Source: Lewinellaceae bacterium (GTDB taxonomy: Bacteria > Bacteroidota > Bacteroidia > Chitinophagales > Saprospiraceae). Taken from it: DNA of 64,000 nt. This document shows positions 55,601-62,088 of the stretch, one piece after another. The first letter of the stretch is position 1, and each line of letters opens with the position of its first letter. The notes under the pieces were generated by a model. That model had not been told where the DNA came from, made no database searches, and worked only from the letters and a program-made list of their open reading frames with translations. The DNA is taken from NCBI GenBank assembly GCA_020636075.1, contig JACJYO010000005.1:186001-250000 (forward strand), given 5' to 3'. Made by a program: the position numbers and the translations under genes.

Positions 55601-55781
55601 CAATACGGAATTTTCCTTCAATGTCCGTGCGGGTGCCGGTAGTTGTTCCAAGCACCGCAACTGTAGCCCCGATAAGGGCTTCACCATCGCTGGAACTGAC
55701 TGTCCCTGAGACTGCTCGCTGCCCAAGGACAAAGCTGGCGCTTACGCAAAGTAAGGCCAGTCCAAGTAAGAATTTCTTCAT
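52668..55781 (-). CDS. SusC/RagA family TonB-dependent outer-membrane transporter
   Basis: 1037 residues. A signal peptide (KFLLGLALLCVSASFVLGQ) is followed by a carboxypeptidase-like regulatory domain (VSGTVSSSDGEALIGATVAV). The SusC signature EVVVVGYGTQLKRDVTGSI and the plug (IRIRGVNSISSGTAPLVVVDG) come next. A C-terminal 22-strand barrel ends in QQQVFTVGANLGF, a terminal aromatic. It imports substrates captured by SusD, driven by TonB. The cognate SusD is 19 bp downstream. No sigma/anti-sigma pair or hybrid sensor is seen next to it. Confidence 0.95.
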   Translation of the reverse strand: MKKFLLGLALLCVSASFVLGQRAVSGTVSSSDGEALIGATVAVLGTTTGTRTDIEGKFRIEIPDGATAIRFSYTGFQAQELPITSDVYNVVLEPSSAYLDEVVVVGYGTQLKRDVTGSISQVKGESLANLATPSFDQQLAGRAAGVQVTPPSGLLGAPPQIRIRGVNSISSGTAPLVVVDGVPIYDGNQGGFTPKNALGDLNPSDIESYEILKDGAATAIYGSRAANGVLLITTKRGKKGKPKFNYDMYVGMARATNLFDLLDAEQFVMINNEKSLNTGDTVPIANLMYDAQGNVVNTDWQDAVFRTAMQHSHVFSVSGGTDFTNYYFSLGYSDQEGISVANSLRRYSFRANIDQKVNKWLKIGFSSGVTRQENKGPLTGSNNLSGNTFAVMRMMPNVPVYDPNDPTGYNIDEINPRTLGRGNNRIEIANGIPNQRFVLDNDKRRSDNTRLLGNVYAEIGLLKGLTFRTQIGIDGNYVDDYLFQDPRHGDGFSANGRISQAFSPSLRWNWQNLLTYSHQFGEKHNLDLTVLQEYQKERNTFYQTQVSDLSDRFFQENIVSGTYANQEIDGGIGENGIASYLGRVNYNFARRYYISASIRRDALSSLAEANRVGYFPGASFAWRISEEGFWGGSLANVVSDLRLRGSYAEVGNVRIGNYPYIGSYGSAPYGLQNGITYNNFGNDGLQWESQKKMDFGVDFGLFDGRINASVAYWRQDNDQIILSAPTAPSLGIPGNRIFTNIGNMRGDGIEFTIDALVLRSGNFRWNTSVNFTTQNNEVLSLVKNNDGTDQDITGDYNIIRAGESINAIYGFDYYGVNPANGNPVYQKADGSLVQQNIVSGAYTVFNPDEPGATGAAATLSTSTDRRVLGSALPKWFGGFDNNFYLGAFDLNVFMRFSGGNMIMNRTRVDLMEQAFNNNGTDILGRWQSPENPGDGQTPKLRLNASNTVNNPSVASTRWVEKGDFLRLANVAIGYTMPKTLTRRANIESLRIFVQAQNLLTITGYSGLDPETNTNGFGVDFNGNPQQQVFTVGANLGF

Positions 55782-55883
55782 AAATGAAAAGTTTGATTGG
55801 TTAAAGAATGATTAAGAATAAGCTGGTAAATAAAATCAAGAAGGTGAATACCTAGCATCTGTTACCCGCTCCCTTTTTTTGCT

Positions 55884-55891
55884 TAATTTTG
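55884..55891 (+). promoter_or_regulatory. -7 promoter box (TAATTTTG) for the Gfo/Idh/MocA gene
   Basis: An exact TAnnTTTG match 13 bp before the ATG at 55905. The -33 side is weak (GTTAC near 55861). Confidence 0.5.
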
Positions 55892-55904
55892 TCAAAAGAT
55901 CAAT

Positions 55905-56894
55905 ATGCCGAAAACCTTAAAATGGGGCATAATCGGGCTTGGAAGAATCGCCCGGAAATTTGCCAGCGACTTAAGTCTTTTACCCAATGCCCAACTGCAC
56001 GCTGTGGCCTCCACCTCTGCCGAACGGGCGCGTCAGTTTGCCGATGAATTTGGGGCGCCGCATGCCTATGGGACTTATGCAGAAATCGTGCAATGTGCTG
56101 ACCTGGACGTGGTGTACATCGCTACCCCGCATGTACTTCATGCCGAAAACACCTTGTTATGTCTGGAGCATGGCATCCCGGTTTTGTGTGAAAAACCCTT
56201 TGCCATGAATCGGCAGGAGGCGCTCCGAATGGTCAATACAGCGCGCCGGAACCGGGCGTTCCTGATGGAGGCACTTTGGACGCGTTTTATTCCCGCCGTC
56301 GACTACGCCATGGCCCTGATTGCTCAGGGAGAAATCGGGGATGTGCATACGGTCAAGGCGGACTTTGGGTTCCACATGCCTTTTGATCCCCATACGCGGG
56401 TGTATAACAAAAGCCTCGGTGGCGGCTCGCTGCTCGATATTGGTATTTACCCTGCCCTTCTTTCTTTATTCGTTTTGGGCAAACCCCTGCCGGAGCACAT
56501 TCAGGCGGCGGCCAGTTTTACTTCAACTGAAGTGGATGAATCCTGTGCTTTTATCCTAGACTACCCGGACAAGCGGCTGGCCATGGGGCATTCATCGATT
56601 GTGGCCAATACTCCGGTGGAAGCCTGGATTTACGGTACGGAAGGGTCGATCTACCTCCACCCCCGCTGGCACTTTGCCAAGAAAGTCACTGTTTCGCACT
56701 ACGAAGGCAACAGTGAATTAAAACGCGACATGGAATTCCCATTCGAGGGCTGGGGCTACCATTTTGAAGCCACCCACGTGATGGAATGCCTGGAGGAAGG
56801 CCGACTGGAAAGCGATCTCGTACCGTTGGATTTCACCCTGGATTTGATGGAAACGCTGGATGCGATCCGGGAGCAGATCGGGCTGGAGTATTAA
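55905..56894 (+). CDS. Gfo/Idh/MocA family oxidoreductase
   Basis: 329 residues, standard length. The N-terminal Rossmann NAD(P) site is WGIIGLGRIARKFAS. The signature CEKPFAMN near residue 100 holds the substrate-proximal Lys. A C-terminal alpha/beta domain includes GGGSLLDIGIYP with the catalytic Asp/His region. It would oxidise or reduce a sugar, inositol or related polyol. It diverges from the SusCD operon across 123 bp and is near three ThuA proteins; ThuA and Gfo/Idh genes often occur together, which supports a shared carbohydrate route. Its end overlaps the convergent cinA stop by 4 bp. Confidence 0.92.
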   Translation: MPKTLKWGIIGLGRIARKFASDLSLLPNAQLHAVASTSAERARQFADEFGAPHAYGTYAEIVQCADLDVVYIATPHVLHAENTLLCLEHGIPVLCEKPFAMNRQEALRMVNTARRNRAFLMEALWTRFIPAVDYAMALIAQGEIGDVHTVKADFGFHMPFDPHTRVYNKSLGGGSLLDIGIYPALLSLFVLGKPLPEHIQAAASFTSTEVDESCAFILDYPDKRLAMGHSSIVANTPVEAWIYGTEGSIYLHPRWHFAKKVTVSHYEGNSELKRDMEFPFEGWGYHFEATHVMECLEEGRLESDLVPLDFTLDLMETLDAIREQIGLEY

Positions 56895-58156
56895 ATACTG
56901 CCCAACAAAAACTGCCGGACCATATTCAGGCCGAATACGCCCGTGAGCTGAATGTTTTTAAGCCGGTCACGTCCGAAAACATGCTTCCGGGCTACGATCC
57001 GTTCGCGATTGCCAACGGCCATCCACACCGTACCGACGGGCTTTTCGTCCGTACCGCCGCTCGGGCCTGCAATGCCGGAAACAGCCAGGGCCACATCTAC
57101 ATGCAGTGTTTTGAGGGCTCCGGCGACCATTTCGCGCACCGTTTCCTCACTGACCGCGCCGAACTTGATCAGGGTATCGGGGCGTACCTCCAACAATTTG
57201 GTTTTCATCTCATAGGAATAACTGACGATGGAGCCCGGAAAATATTCGGATGCCCCGGGCACCGAAGTGATCAGGTGGGCAATGTAGCCGCCCGTGCAAC
57301 TTTCGGCCGTACCGAACTGCAGGCGCCGTTCCAGGAGCATTTTGCCCAATACGCTTTCCAGAGATTCGTCTTCAATGCCAAAAACCAAATCCGGAAGCAG
57401 CGCCTTGAGCTCCGCTAGTTTTTCATCGAGTTGGGCATACAGTTTTTCAGGACTTGGGTCGATTGTACCAACCCTGTCCGGCGACCCTGTAAGGCGCAAA
57501 CGCACCTGGCCAAGGTTGGGGAGATAAGCTAGTTTGATGTGTGCCGGCAAACTGTTTTCAAAACTTTCGATCCGTTGGGCAATATTGCTTTCACCCTCCC
57601 CCACGGTCAGCAATGTCCGGTGCGCGATCATGCTGCCCGGAAAACGCTGCCGCAACAACGGCAACACTTCATGCTCCAGCAGGTATTGCATTTCAAACGG
57701 AACCCCCGGAAGTGAGATGTACACCTTCCCGGCTTTTTCAAACCACATGCCGGGCGCGCTGCCTACCTTATTGGGCAGGATGAGGGCCTGATCCGGGAGT
57801 GTGGCCTGAATCGTAGCTGCAGCCGGAACCGCCCGCCCGATTTTTTCAAAATAGGCAACAATCCGGTCGTACGTTTCCTGGTGCAGCAACATGGACGAGC
57901 CGAAATAATCGGCCAGGGTTTGTTTGGTGACATCGTCTTTTGTTGGGCCCAAACCGCCTGTTAAAAAGATCACATTGGCTTGCCGGGCGCCGTATTCCAT
58001 TCCCTGAATAATCGCTTCAGCGGTGTCCGCCACACTGCTCTTTCCCACCACGCGAAATCCGCTGAGGGTCAACTGCCGGCTCATCCAGGCTGAATTAGTA
58101 TCCACTATTTGGCCAATCAGAATTTCATCGCCAATGGTAAGAAGGTACACCGTCAT
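56891..58156 (-). CDS. cinA: CinA-family nicotinamide-nucleotide amidase
   Basis: 421 residues. The N-terminal MoCF/COG1058 domain has TIGDEILIGQIVDTNSAWMS and FLTGGLGPTKDDVTK, with a pyrophosphatase-type role. The C-terminal amidase has the catalytic Ser in GTAESCTGGYIAHL and VSGIAGPSGGTDEKPVGTVW. The amidase converts nicotinamide mononucleotide to nicotinate mononucleotide in NAD recycling; some orthologues also act in competence. The gene appears monocistronic, and its start is the ATG at 58156. Confidence 0.95.
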   Translation of the reverse strand: MTVYLLTIGDEILIGQIVDTNSAWMSRQLTLSGFRVVGKSSVADTAEAIIQGMEYGARQANVIFLTGGLGPTKDDVTKQTLADYFGSSMLLHQETYDRIVAYFEKIGRAVPAAATIQATLPDQALILPNKVGSAPGMWFEKAGKVYISLPGVPFEMQYLLEHEVLPLLRQRFPGSMIAHRTLLTVGEGESNIAQRIESFENSLPAHIKLAYLPNLGQVRLRLTGSPDRVGTIDPSPEKLYAQLDEKLAELKALLPDLVFGIEDESLESVLGKMLLERRLQFGTAESCTGGYIAHLITSVPGASEYFPGSIVSYSYEMKTKLLEVRPDTLIKFGAVSEETVREMVAGALKTLHVDVALAVSGIAGPSGGTDEKPVGTVWMAVGNRERIVARKHVFGRDRLKNIQLTGVFGLNMVRQFLLGSI

Positions 58157-58303
58157 AGTTGAAATTGGGTTGCGAAAAATTTATTAAAAACAAAAAGTTT
58201 TTATTTAAAGAAATTTAAAACACAAAGTGCGTTATTTTTGCTGCAGGATCTATGCCTGACCCGGATCCGATTTTTCAAAATTGAAAACACCGCAGGCGGG
58301 TTT

Positions 58304-58765
58304 ATGAAAAAGTCAACGGTAATCAGCCAACCACTTCCGGTACCACAGTTCGACGAATTTGGCTTCGTTGAGCCGGCCACTCCGGCGCCAATGGAACCAC
58401 ATATTCCCATGCGCGAGCAGTTTCCACCGGCAGGCTCAAACTACATGGGTGGCCAAAGTGATGGCTGGGAATACCGCAGCATTTTCGCCGGCACAAAGTT
58501 GGCATACACTTACGACATGGTGAAACAGTTTCTGCAGGAAGAAGGTTACGGCAACGTACCTATTCCGGAAACGGCTGAGCAACTGCGGCTGTTCAAGCGG
58601 CCGCGTGGCCGGCAATTGCAGTTGTTCACCGAGCAAGGCTACAGCCACAACCCTGTCCGGATATTGTTTCCTCCAACCGGCCAGGAACGCAATGCCCTGA
58701 TTTTGTGCTTGTACAACGAACAGGTAGAGGATCATTTGCTGCGGTTCCACGGCGTATTGAAATGA
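58304..58765 (+). CDS. Hypothetical protein
   Basis: 153 residues from the ATG at 58304 (MKKSTVISQPL); longer frames upstream cross a promoter-like AT-rich region. The N-terminal third is Pro-rich (QPLPVPQFDEFGFVEPATPAP) and low in structure. The C-terminal part is mixed alpha/beta (YDMVKQFLQEEGYGNVPIP, NALILCLYNEQVEDHLLRF). No known family or motif is recognised. It stands alone between cinA (divergent) and the LytTR gene (convergent). Confidence 0.6.
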   Translation: MKKSTVISQPLPVPQFDEFGFVEPATPAPMEPHIPMREQFPPAGSNYMGGQSDGWEYRSIFAGTKLAYTYDMVKQFLQEEGYGNVPIPETAEQLRLFKRPRGRQLQLFTEQGYSHNPVRILFPPTGQERNALILCLYNEQVEDHLLRFHGVLK

Positions 58766-58792
58766 CTGGAGTAGCTGCCGTTTGATGGGTAC

Positions 58793-58834
58793 TCAAAAAA
58801 GTTAACGCCGGGTCGTGTCGTTACACGCCCGGCG
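58793..58834 (-). terminator. Rho-independent terminator of the LytTR gene
   Basis: On the minus strand CGCCGGGCGTGT...ACACGACCCGGCG (58806-58834) is a long GC stem with loop AACG, followed by TTAACTTTTTT. It lies 144 bp past the LytTR stop; 58835-58977 holds no other recognised feature. Confidence 0.75.
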
Positions 58835-58977
58835 CTAAACCAAACCCTTACTGTGTTTATTTGCTTGGGTACTTTACGGGTGATCTTTAGATGTAGGTTT
58901 TAGATGAGGAGGCAGATTTTTGTGCCTTTCCTGAATAGACGTAATTCCAGGGCTGGAGGTTGGGTTTGCCCCTGTGT

Positions 58978-59424
58978 TTAATTGAAATACACTTTCAGGG
59001 CTTGGAGGAAGTTATCTTTCTGACCGGCAGAGACTGTGAGGGAAACGCCATTTTGCAAGACGACGTGGCCGCCTTTTCCCCGAACATATTTTTTGATATG
59101 GCGCAGGTGGATGGTATGCGACCTGTGAATCCGGACAAAGGCCGGGCCCGGCAACAACCCCTCCACCTCGCGCAGTGTTTTACACACCAGTACCTGCCGG
59201 CCATCGAGAAAGTGCAATACCGTATAATTTCCACTGGCTTCGAGATAGGCAATGTGTTTTACCTTTTCAAAACACATACCCTCCATGGTTGGCAGTACCA
59301 CTTTGCCACCCTTTTCCGGTGTACTGATGCGCGCTTGTTTTTGCGAAGCATCCGAATAACCAGGGCCTATCGGAATAGCGCGGGCAACTCGGGTCGGTAC
59401 AGGCAATTCTACGGCATTCATCAT
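58978..59424 (-). CDS. LytTR-domain DNA-binding protein without a receiver domain
   Basis: 148 residues. The first ~45 residues are low-complexity. The rest is a LytTR DNA-binding domain: VKHIAYLEASGNYTVLHFLDGRQVLVCKTLREVE, FVRIHRSHTIHLRHIKKY and the final HVVLQNGVSLTVS. There is no phospho-receiver or membrane sensor, so control may depend on abundance, a ligand or a distant partner. An excellent promoter lies just upstream (59453-59483). The only neighbour on the minus strand downstream is a terminator, so it forms its own unit. Targets are unknown. Confidence 0.88.
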   Translation of the reverse strand: MMNAVELPVPTRVARAIPIGPGYSDASQKQARISTPEKGGKVVLPTMEGMCFEKVKHIAYLEASGNYTVLHFLDGRQVLVCKTLREVEGLLPGPAFVRIHRSHTIHLRHIKKYVRGKGGHVVLQNGVSLTVSAGQKDNFLQALKVYFN

Positions 59425-59452
59425 AGCAGAGCAATTTTTGTAAACGATGAGA

Positions 59453-59483
59453 CAAAAGTACCGGCGCGGGAATCGCCTGCCAA
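59453..59483 (-). promoter_or_regulatory. Promoter of the LytTR gene
   Basis: TTGG (59480-59483), a 19-base spacer and TACTTTTG (59453-59460), with the ATG 28 bp downstream. Confidence 0.7.
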
Positions 59484-59608
59484 CCCAGGTTCGGGCAATA
59501 AGTCAGGTTTCCGATAGTCCGGCCAGGTTTGGTGAAATGATCAAAAACTGACAATTTTGTCGACGCCTGCATGGCTTTTGATCCAGCTCAGTTGACATAT
59601 CCATACCC

Positions 59609-61156
59609 ATGGCAAAAACGCCCTCCGAAAAATTGTACCGCCTCATCCAGGGGCTGACGCCTGCAGAAAAGCGCTATTTCAAGCTTTTTATTCGGGGCAA
59701 ACCCGAACGCGACAGCAAGTACCTCCAGTTGTTTGATGCTATGGGGAATATGGCGCAATTCGACGACGAAACACTCCGTAAAATCATCTACCCCAACCAG
59801 AGCATGGAGAGTCGGAAGTATTCAGAATTGAAGGCCTATCTGTACGAGCTATTGCTAAAAAGTCTGCAATCGTTTGACGAGCAACACGCCATTGATTTTC
59901 GACTCAATCACTTTCTGCAGAGCGTTGCTGTCTTGTTTCGGCGCAGCCAGTACGACGCCTGTGAGGAGCTGCTTGATAAAGCGGCCAAACTGGCCCGGCA
60001 ATACGAATGTTTTACGCACCTGCTTGAAGTTATCCGTTGGAAAAAGCACCTGGCATACACCCGGATGGATGTCGATTATTTGCACAAGCATTTCGACCAG
60101 TTGCAATACACCGAAACGCAGGCAATGGATCAGTTGCGCAATTTTGCCGCCTACCGGAAACTATTTTTCCAGGTGTATACCACCATCAAACGCGAAGCAC
60201 AACACCGTGGGGAGGAACGGATGCGGCGCCTGCAAAGTTTGGTCGGACACGAACTGCTCAGCAGCCCCGACCAGGCCTTGTCCCACAAAGCGCGGGTTTT
60301 GTACTACCGCACACTCAATCTGTATTATTATGCGGCTCTGGAGCTGGACCAGTTTTATGAAACCGGAAAAAAAATGCTGGAAATTCTGGAGTCACAGCCC
60401 CACTTTTTAAAAGAAAACCTCTCCGACTACATTGCGGCACTCAGCAACTTTATCCTGTCATGTGGTCTGTTGAAACGGTACGACGAGGTACTAACAGCAT
60501 TGGGTAAACTCCAGAAATTGAAGCCGTTAACTGAAGATGACCGGCGAAAAATCCACCGGCAATACTATACCAACAAGTTTGTCCTTTGCATTTTTACCGG
60601 CGCGTTTAAAGCAGCACGGCAGGAAATGGAACACTGCCAGCAGGAGGCCGAACAATTTGACCCACACGACTACGAAACGGCCAGTTTTTATTTCCAATAT
60701 TGTTGCATCTGCTTTGGCTGTGGCGATTATAGTGGCGCCCTGGACTATCTCAACAACTGGCTCAATCAGCCGCGCACCGTGGAGCGGGAAGATCTGCAAA
60801 GCCTGGCTCGTATGCTTGCCCTGATCATCCATTTTGAAATGGGAAATACGGTTCTGCTGGAGTCTTTACTTCGCTCCGCTACCCGTTTTTTACAAAAGAA
60901 GAACCGCCTCTACGAACTGGAGCGGCGGTTCTTTTTGTTCATGGCCGAGTTAATGCGCGCGGCAGGTAAACAGGAGCAACGGATTGCCTTTCAAAAAATG
61001 CAGCTTGACCTTCAGGAATTAGCCAATTGGCCCGAGGCGCAAGCCTTGTTGCAAACGTTTGACCTGGAAGCTTGGCTAGACAGCAAGATTTCACTCCAAA
61101 GCTTTGCACAAACGGTACGTGCCAAATGGCACAGTCAACGCAATGCGCATGTTTGA
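59609..61156 (+). CDS. Hypothetical helical (TPR-like) cytosolic protein
   Basis: 515 residues and no signal peptide. The N-terminus (SEKLYRLIQGLTPAEKRYFKLFI) and the many paired helices throughout (YDACEELLDKAAKLARQY, ARQEMEHCQQEAEQFDPHDY, ALDYLNNWLNQP) suggest a TPR/alpha-solenoid scaffold. The length and build match conserved hypothetical proteins of Saprospiraceae-type genomes, but no function is known. It diverges from the LytTR gene and converges on the RiPP precursor gene 12 bp away. Role in scaffolding or signalling is only a guess. Confidence 0.75.
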   Translation: MAKTPSEKLYRLIQGLTPAEKRYFKLFIRGKPERDSKYLQLFDAMGNMAQFDDETLRKIIYPNQSMESRKYSELKAYLYELLLKSLQSFDEQHAIDFRLNHFLQSVAVLFRRSQYDACEELLDKAAKLARQYECFTHLLEVIRWKKHLAYTRMDVDYLHKHFDQLQYTETQAMDQLRNFAAYRKLFFQVYTTIKREAQHRGEERMRRLQSLVGHELLSSPDQALSHKARVLYYRTLNLYYYAALELDQFYETGKKMLEILESQPHFLKENLSDYIAALSNFILSCGLLKRYDEVLTALGKLQKLKPLTEDDRRKIHRQYYTNKFVLCIFTGAFKAARQEMEHCQQEAEQFDPHDYETASFYFQYCCICFGCGDYSGALDYLNNWLNQPRTVEREDLQSLARMLALIIHFEMGNTVLLESLLRSATRFLQKKNRLYELERRFFLFMAELMRAAGKQEQRIAFQKMQLDLQELANWPEAQALLQTFDLEAWLDSKISLQSFAQTVRAKWHSQRNAHV

Positions 61157-61168
61157 AGGAACCAACAA

Positions 61169-61378
61169 CTATGCGGGTTTGCTGCCCATTCGTTGCCAGA
61201 TGGATGACTCTGCTTCTTCAGAACGTGTATCCACAGATGTCCACCGGGTACGGTATGAAAACCGCCGGCCGCGAATGATGTAAATACCACCCTTGAGCTG
61301 GTTCATTTCTTGCTCGTCAAGTGTGGTCACAAAGCTGTTCACCTTGATTTCGGAAAGTGTGTGTTTAGATTTTGCCAT
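61169..61378 (-). CDS. RiPP precursor peptide with double-glycine leader (pinensin-like)
   Basis: 69 residues from the ATG at 61378; the longer frame to 61414 lacks a good start. The leader (MAKSKHTLSEIKVNSFVTTL...) carries the K-L/I-K-V-x-SFVT-L pattern of Bacteroidota class I lanthipeptide (pinensin-type) leaders and ends in QLKGG at ~27-31, a bacteriocin-type cleavage site. The core (IYIIRGRRFSYRTRWTSVDT...) is rich in Ser, Thr, Arg and aromatics but has no Cys, so classic lanthionine rings cannot form within it. No LanB, LanC, radical-SAM enzyme, ATP-grasp enzyme or transporter lies nearby. The family call rests on the leader. Confidence 0.75.
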   Translation of the reverse strand: MAKSKHTLSEIKVNSFVTTLDEQEMNQLKGGIYIIRGRRFSYRTRWTSVDTRSEEAESSIWQRMGSKPA

Positions 61379-61431
61379 ACGATATGGAGGTTTGAACGAA
61401 CGGAGCAATAACAAATCCCGTCCTATGGATT

Positions 61432-61450
61432 CAAAGATACTTGAAAGATA
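61432..61450 (-). promoter_or_regulatory. Duplicated -7 boxes upstream of the RiPP precursor
   Basis: The minus strand reads TATCTTTC (61443-61450) then TATCTTTG (61432-61439). The second is an exact TAnnTTTG match, 54 bp upstream of the ATG. A -33 box is not clear. Confidence 0.45.
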
Positions 61451-61548
61451 CTTGCCCTGCCAGTAGGCGCGCTTACCAAGTTTCTGAAAAAGTCAGGTTT
61501 TTAAAAACAGAAATTGGTCGTCTACAACCACTTCCGAAGGATAATTTG

Positions 61549-62028
61549 TCAAAGGTGCCTAAACACCAATTCCGGCTCAAAGCCCGACCGGATCAACGCC
61601 GCCGCTGCTTTTGCTCTCCCCTGCGGATCGGTGTCTGCCTGGTATTGTACCCGTTTTTTCATCAGGCGCTCCTGCAATACCAAACGGTATTCCTGCTCGT
61701 CAATATCCTCCAACGCCGATTCAATATCTCCGGGTGAAATGCCGCGTCGTTGCAACTCCAGCCGGATGCGCACGCGTCCCCACCGGTTTACGCGGAATTT
61801 ACCACCGGCAAATGCCCGGGCAAAGCGGGCATCATCCACGTAACCGTCTTCCTGCAAAACGCGGCGTATCTCCCCGGCAATTTCGGAGGTAATCCCCAGG
61901 GTTTTTATTTTCTGATCGACTTCCTGCCAGCAACGCTCCCTGTAGGCGCAATAGTTTTCCATTTTTACCAGCGCCTCGTCCGGAGTAAGTGCTTTGGCAT
62001 TGCCCTTTTGTTTGGAAAAATAAGCCAT
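61549..62028 (-). CDS. recX: Regulatory protein RecX
   Basis: 159 residues from the ATG at 62028; an earlier in-frame start at 62061 lies at a -7 box and is less likely. Tandem three-helix RecX repeats are visible: ALVKMENYCAYRERCWQEVDQKI, LQEDGYVDDARFARAFAGG and VRIRLELQRRGISPGDIESAL. RecX binds RecA filaments and limits recombination and the SOS response. recA is not nearby. A TATTTTTG promoter box sits 30 bp upstream. Confidence 0.9.
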   Translation of the reverse strand: MAYFSKQKGNAKALTPDEALVKMENYCAYRERCWQEVDQKIKTLGITSEIAGEIRRVLQEDGYVDDARFARAFAGGKFRVNRWGRVRIRLELQRRGISPGDIESALEDIDEQEYRLVLQERLMKKRVQYQADTDPQGRAKAAAALIRSGFEPELVFRHL

Positions 62029-62058
62029 AGCGCAAAGTTGCCGTAAAATTTGCAGCGC

Positions 62059-62088
62059 CAAAAATAGAAATTACCCAATCAATGCAAT
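62059..62088 (-). promoter_or_regulatory. Promoter of recX
   Basis: ATTG (62085-62088), an 18-base spacer and TATTTTTG (62059-62066), overlapping the 3' end of the adjacent T9SS-exported gene. Confidence 0.55.
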
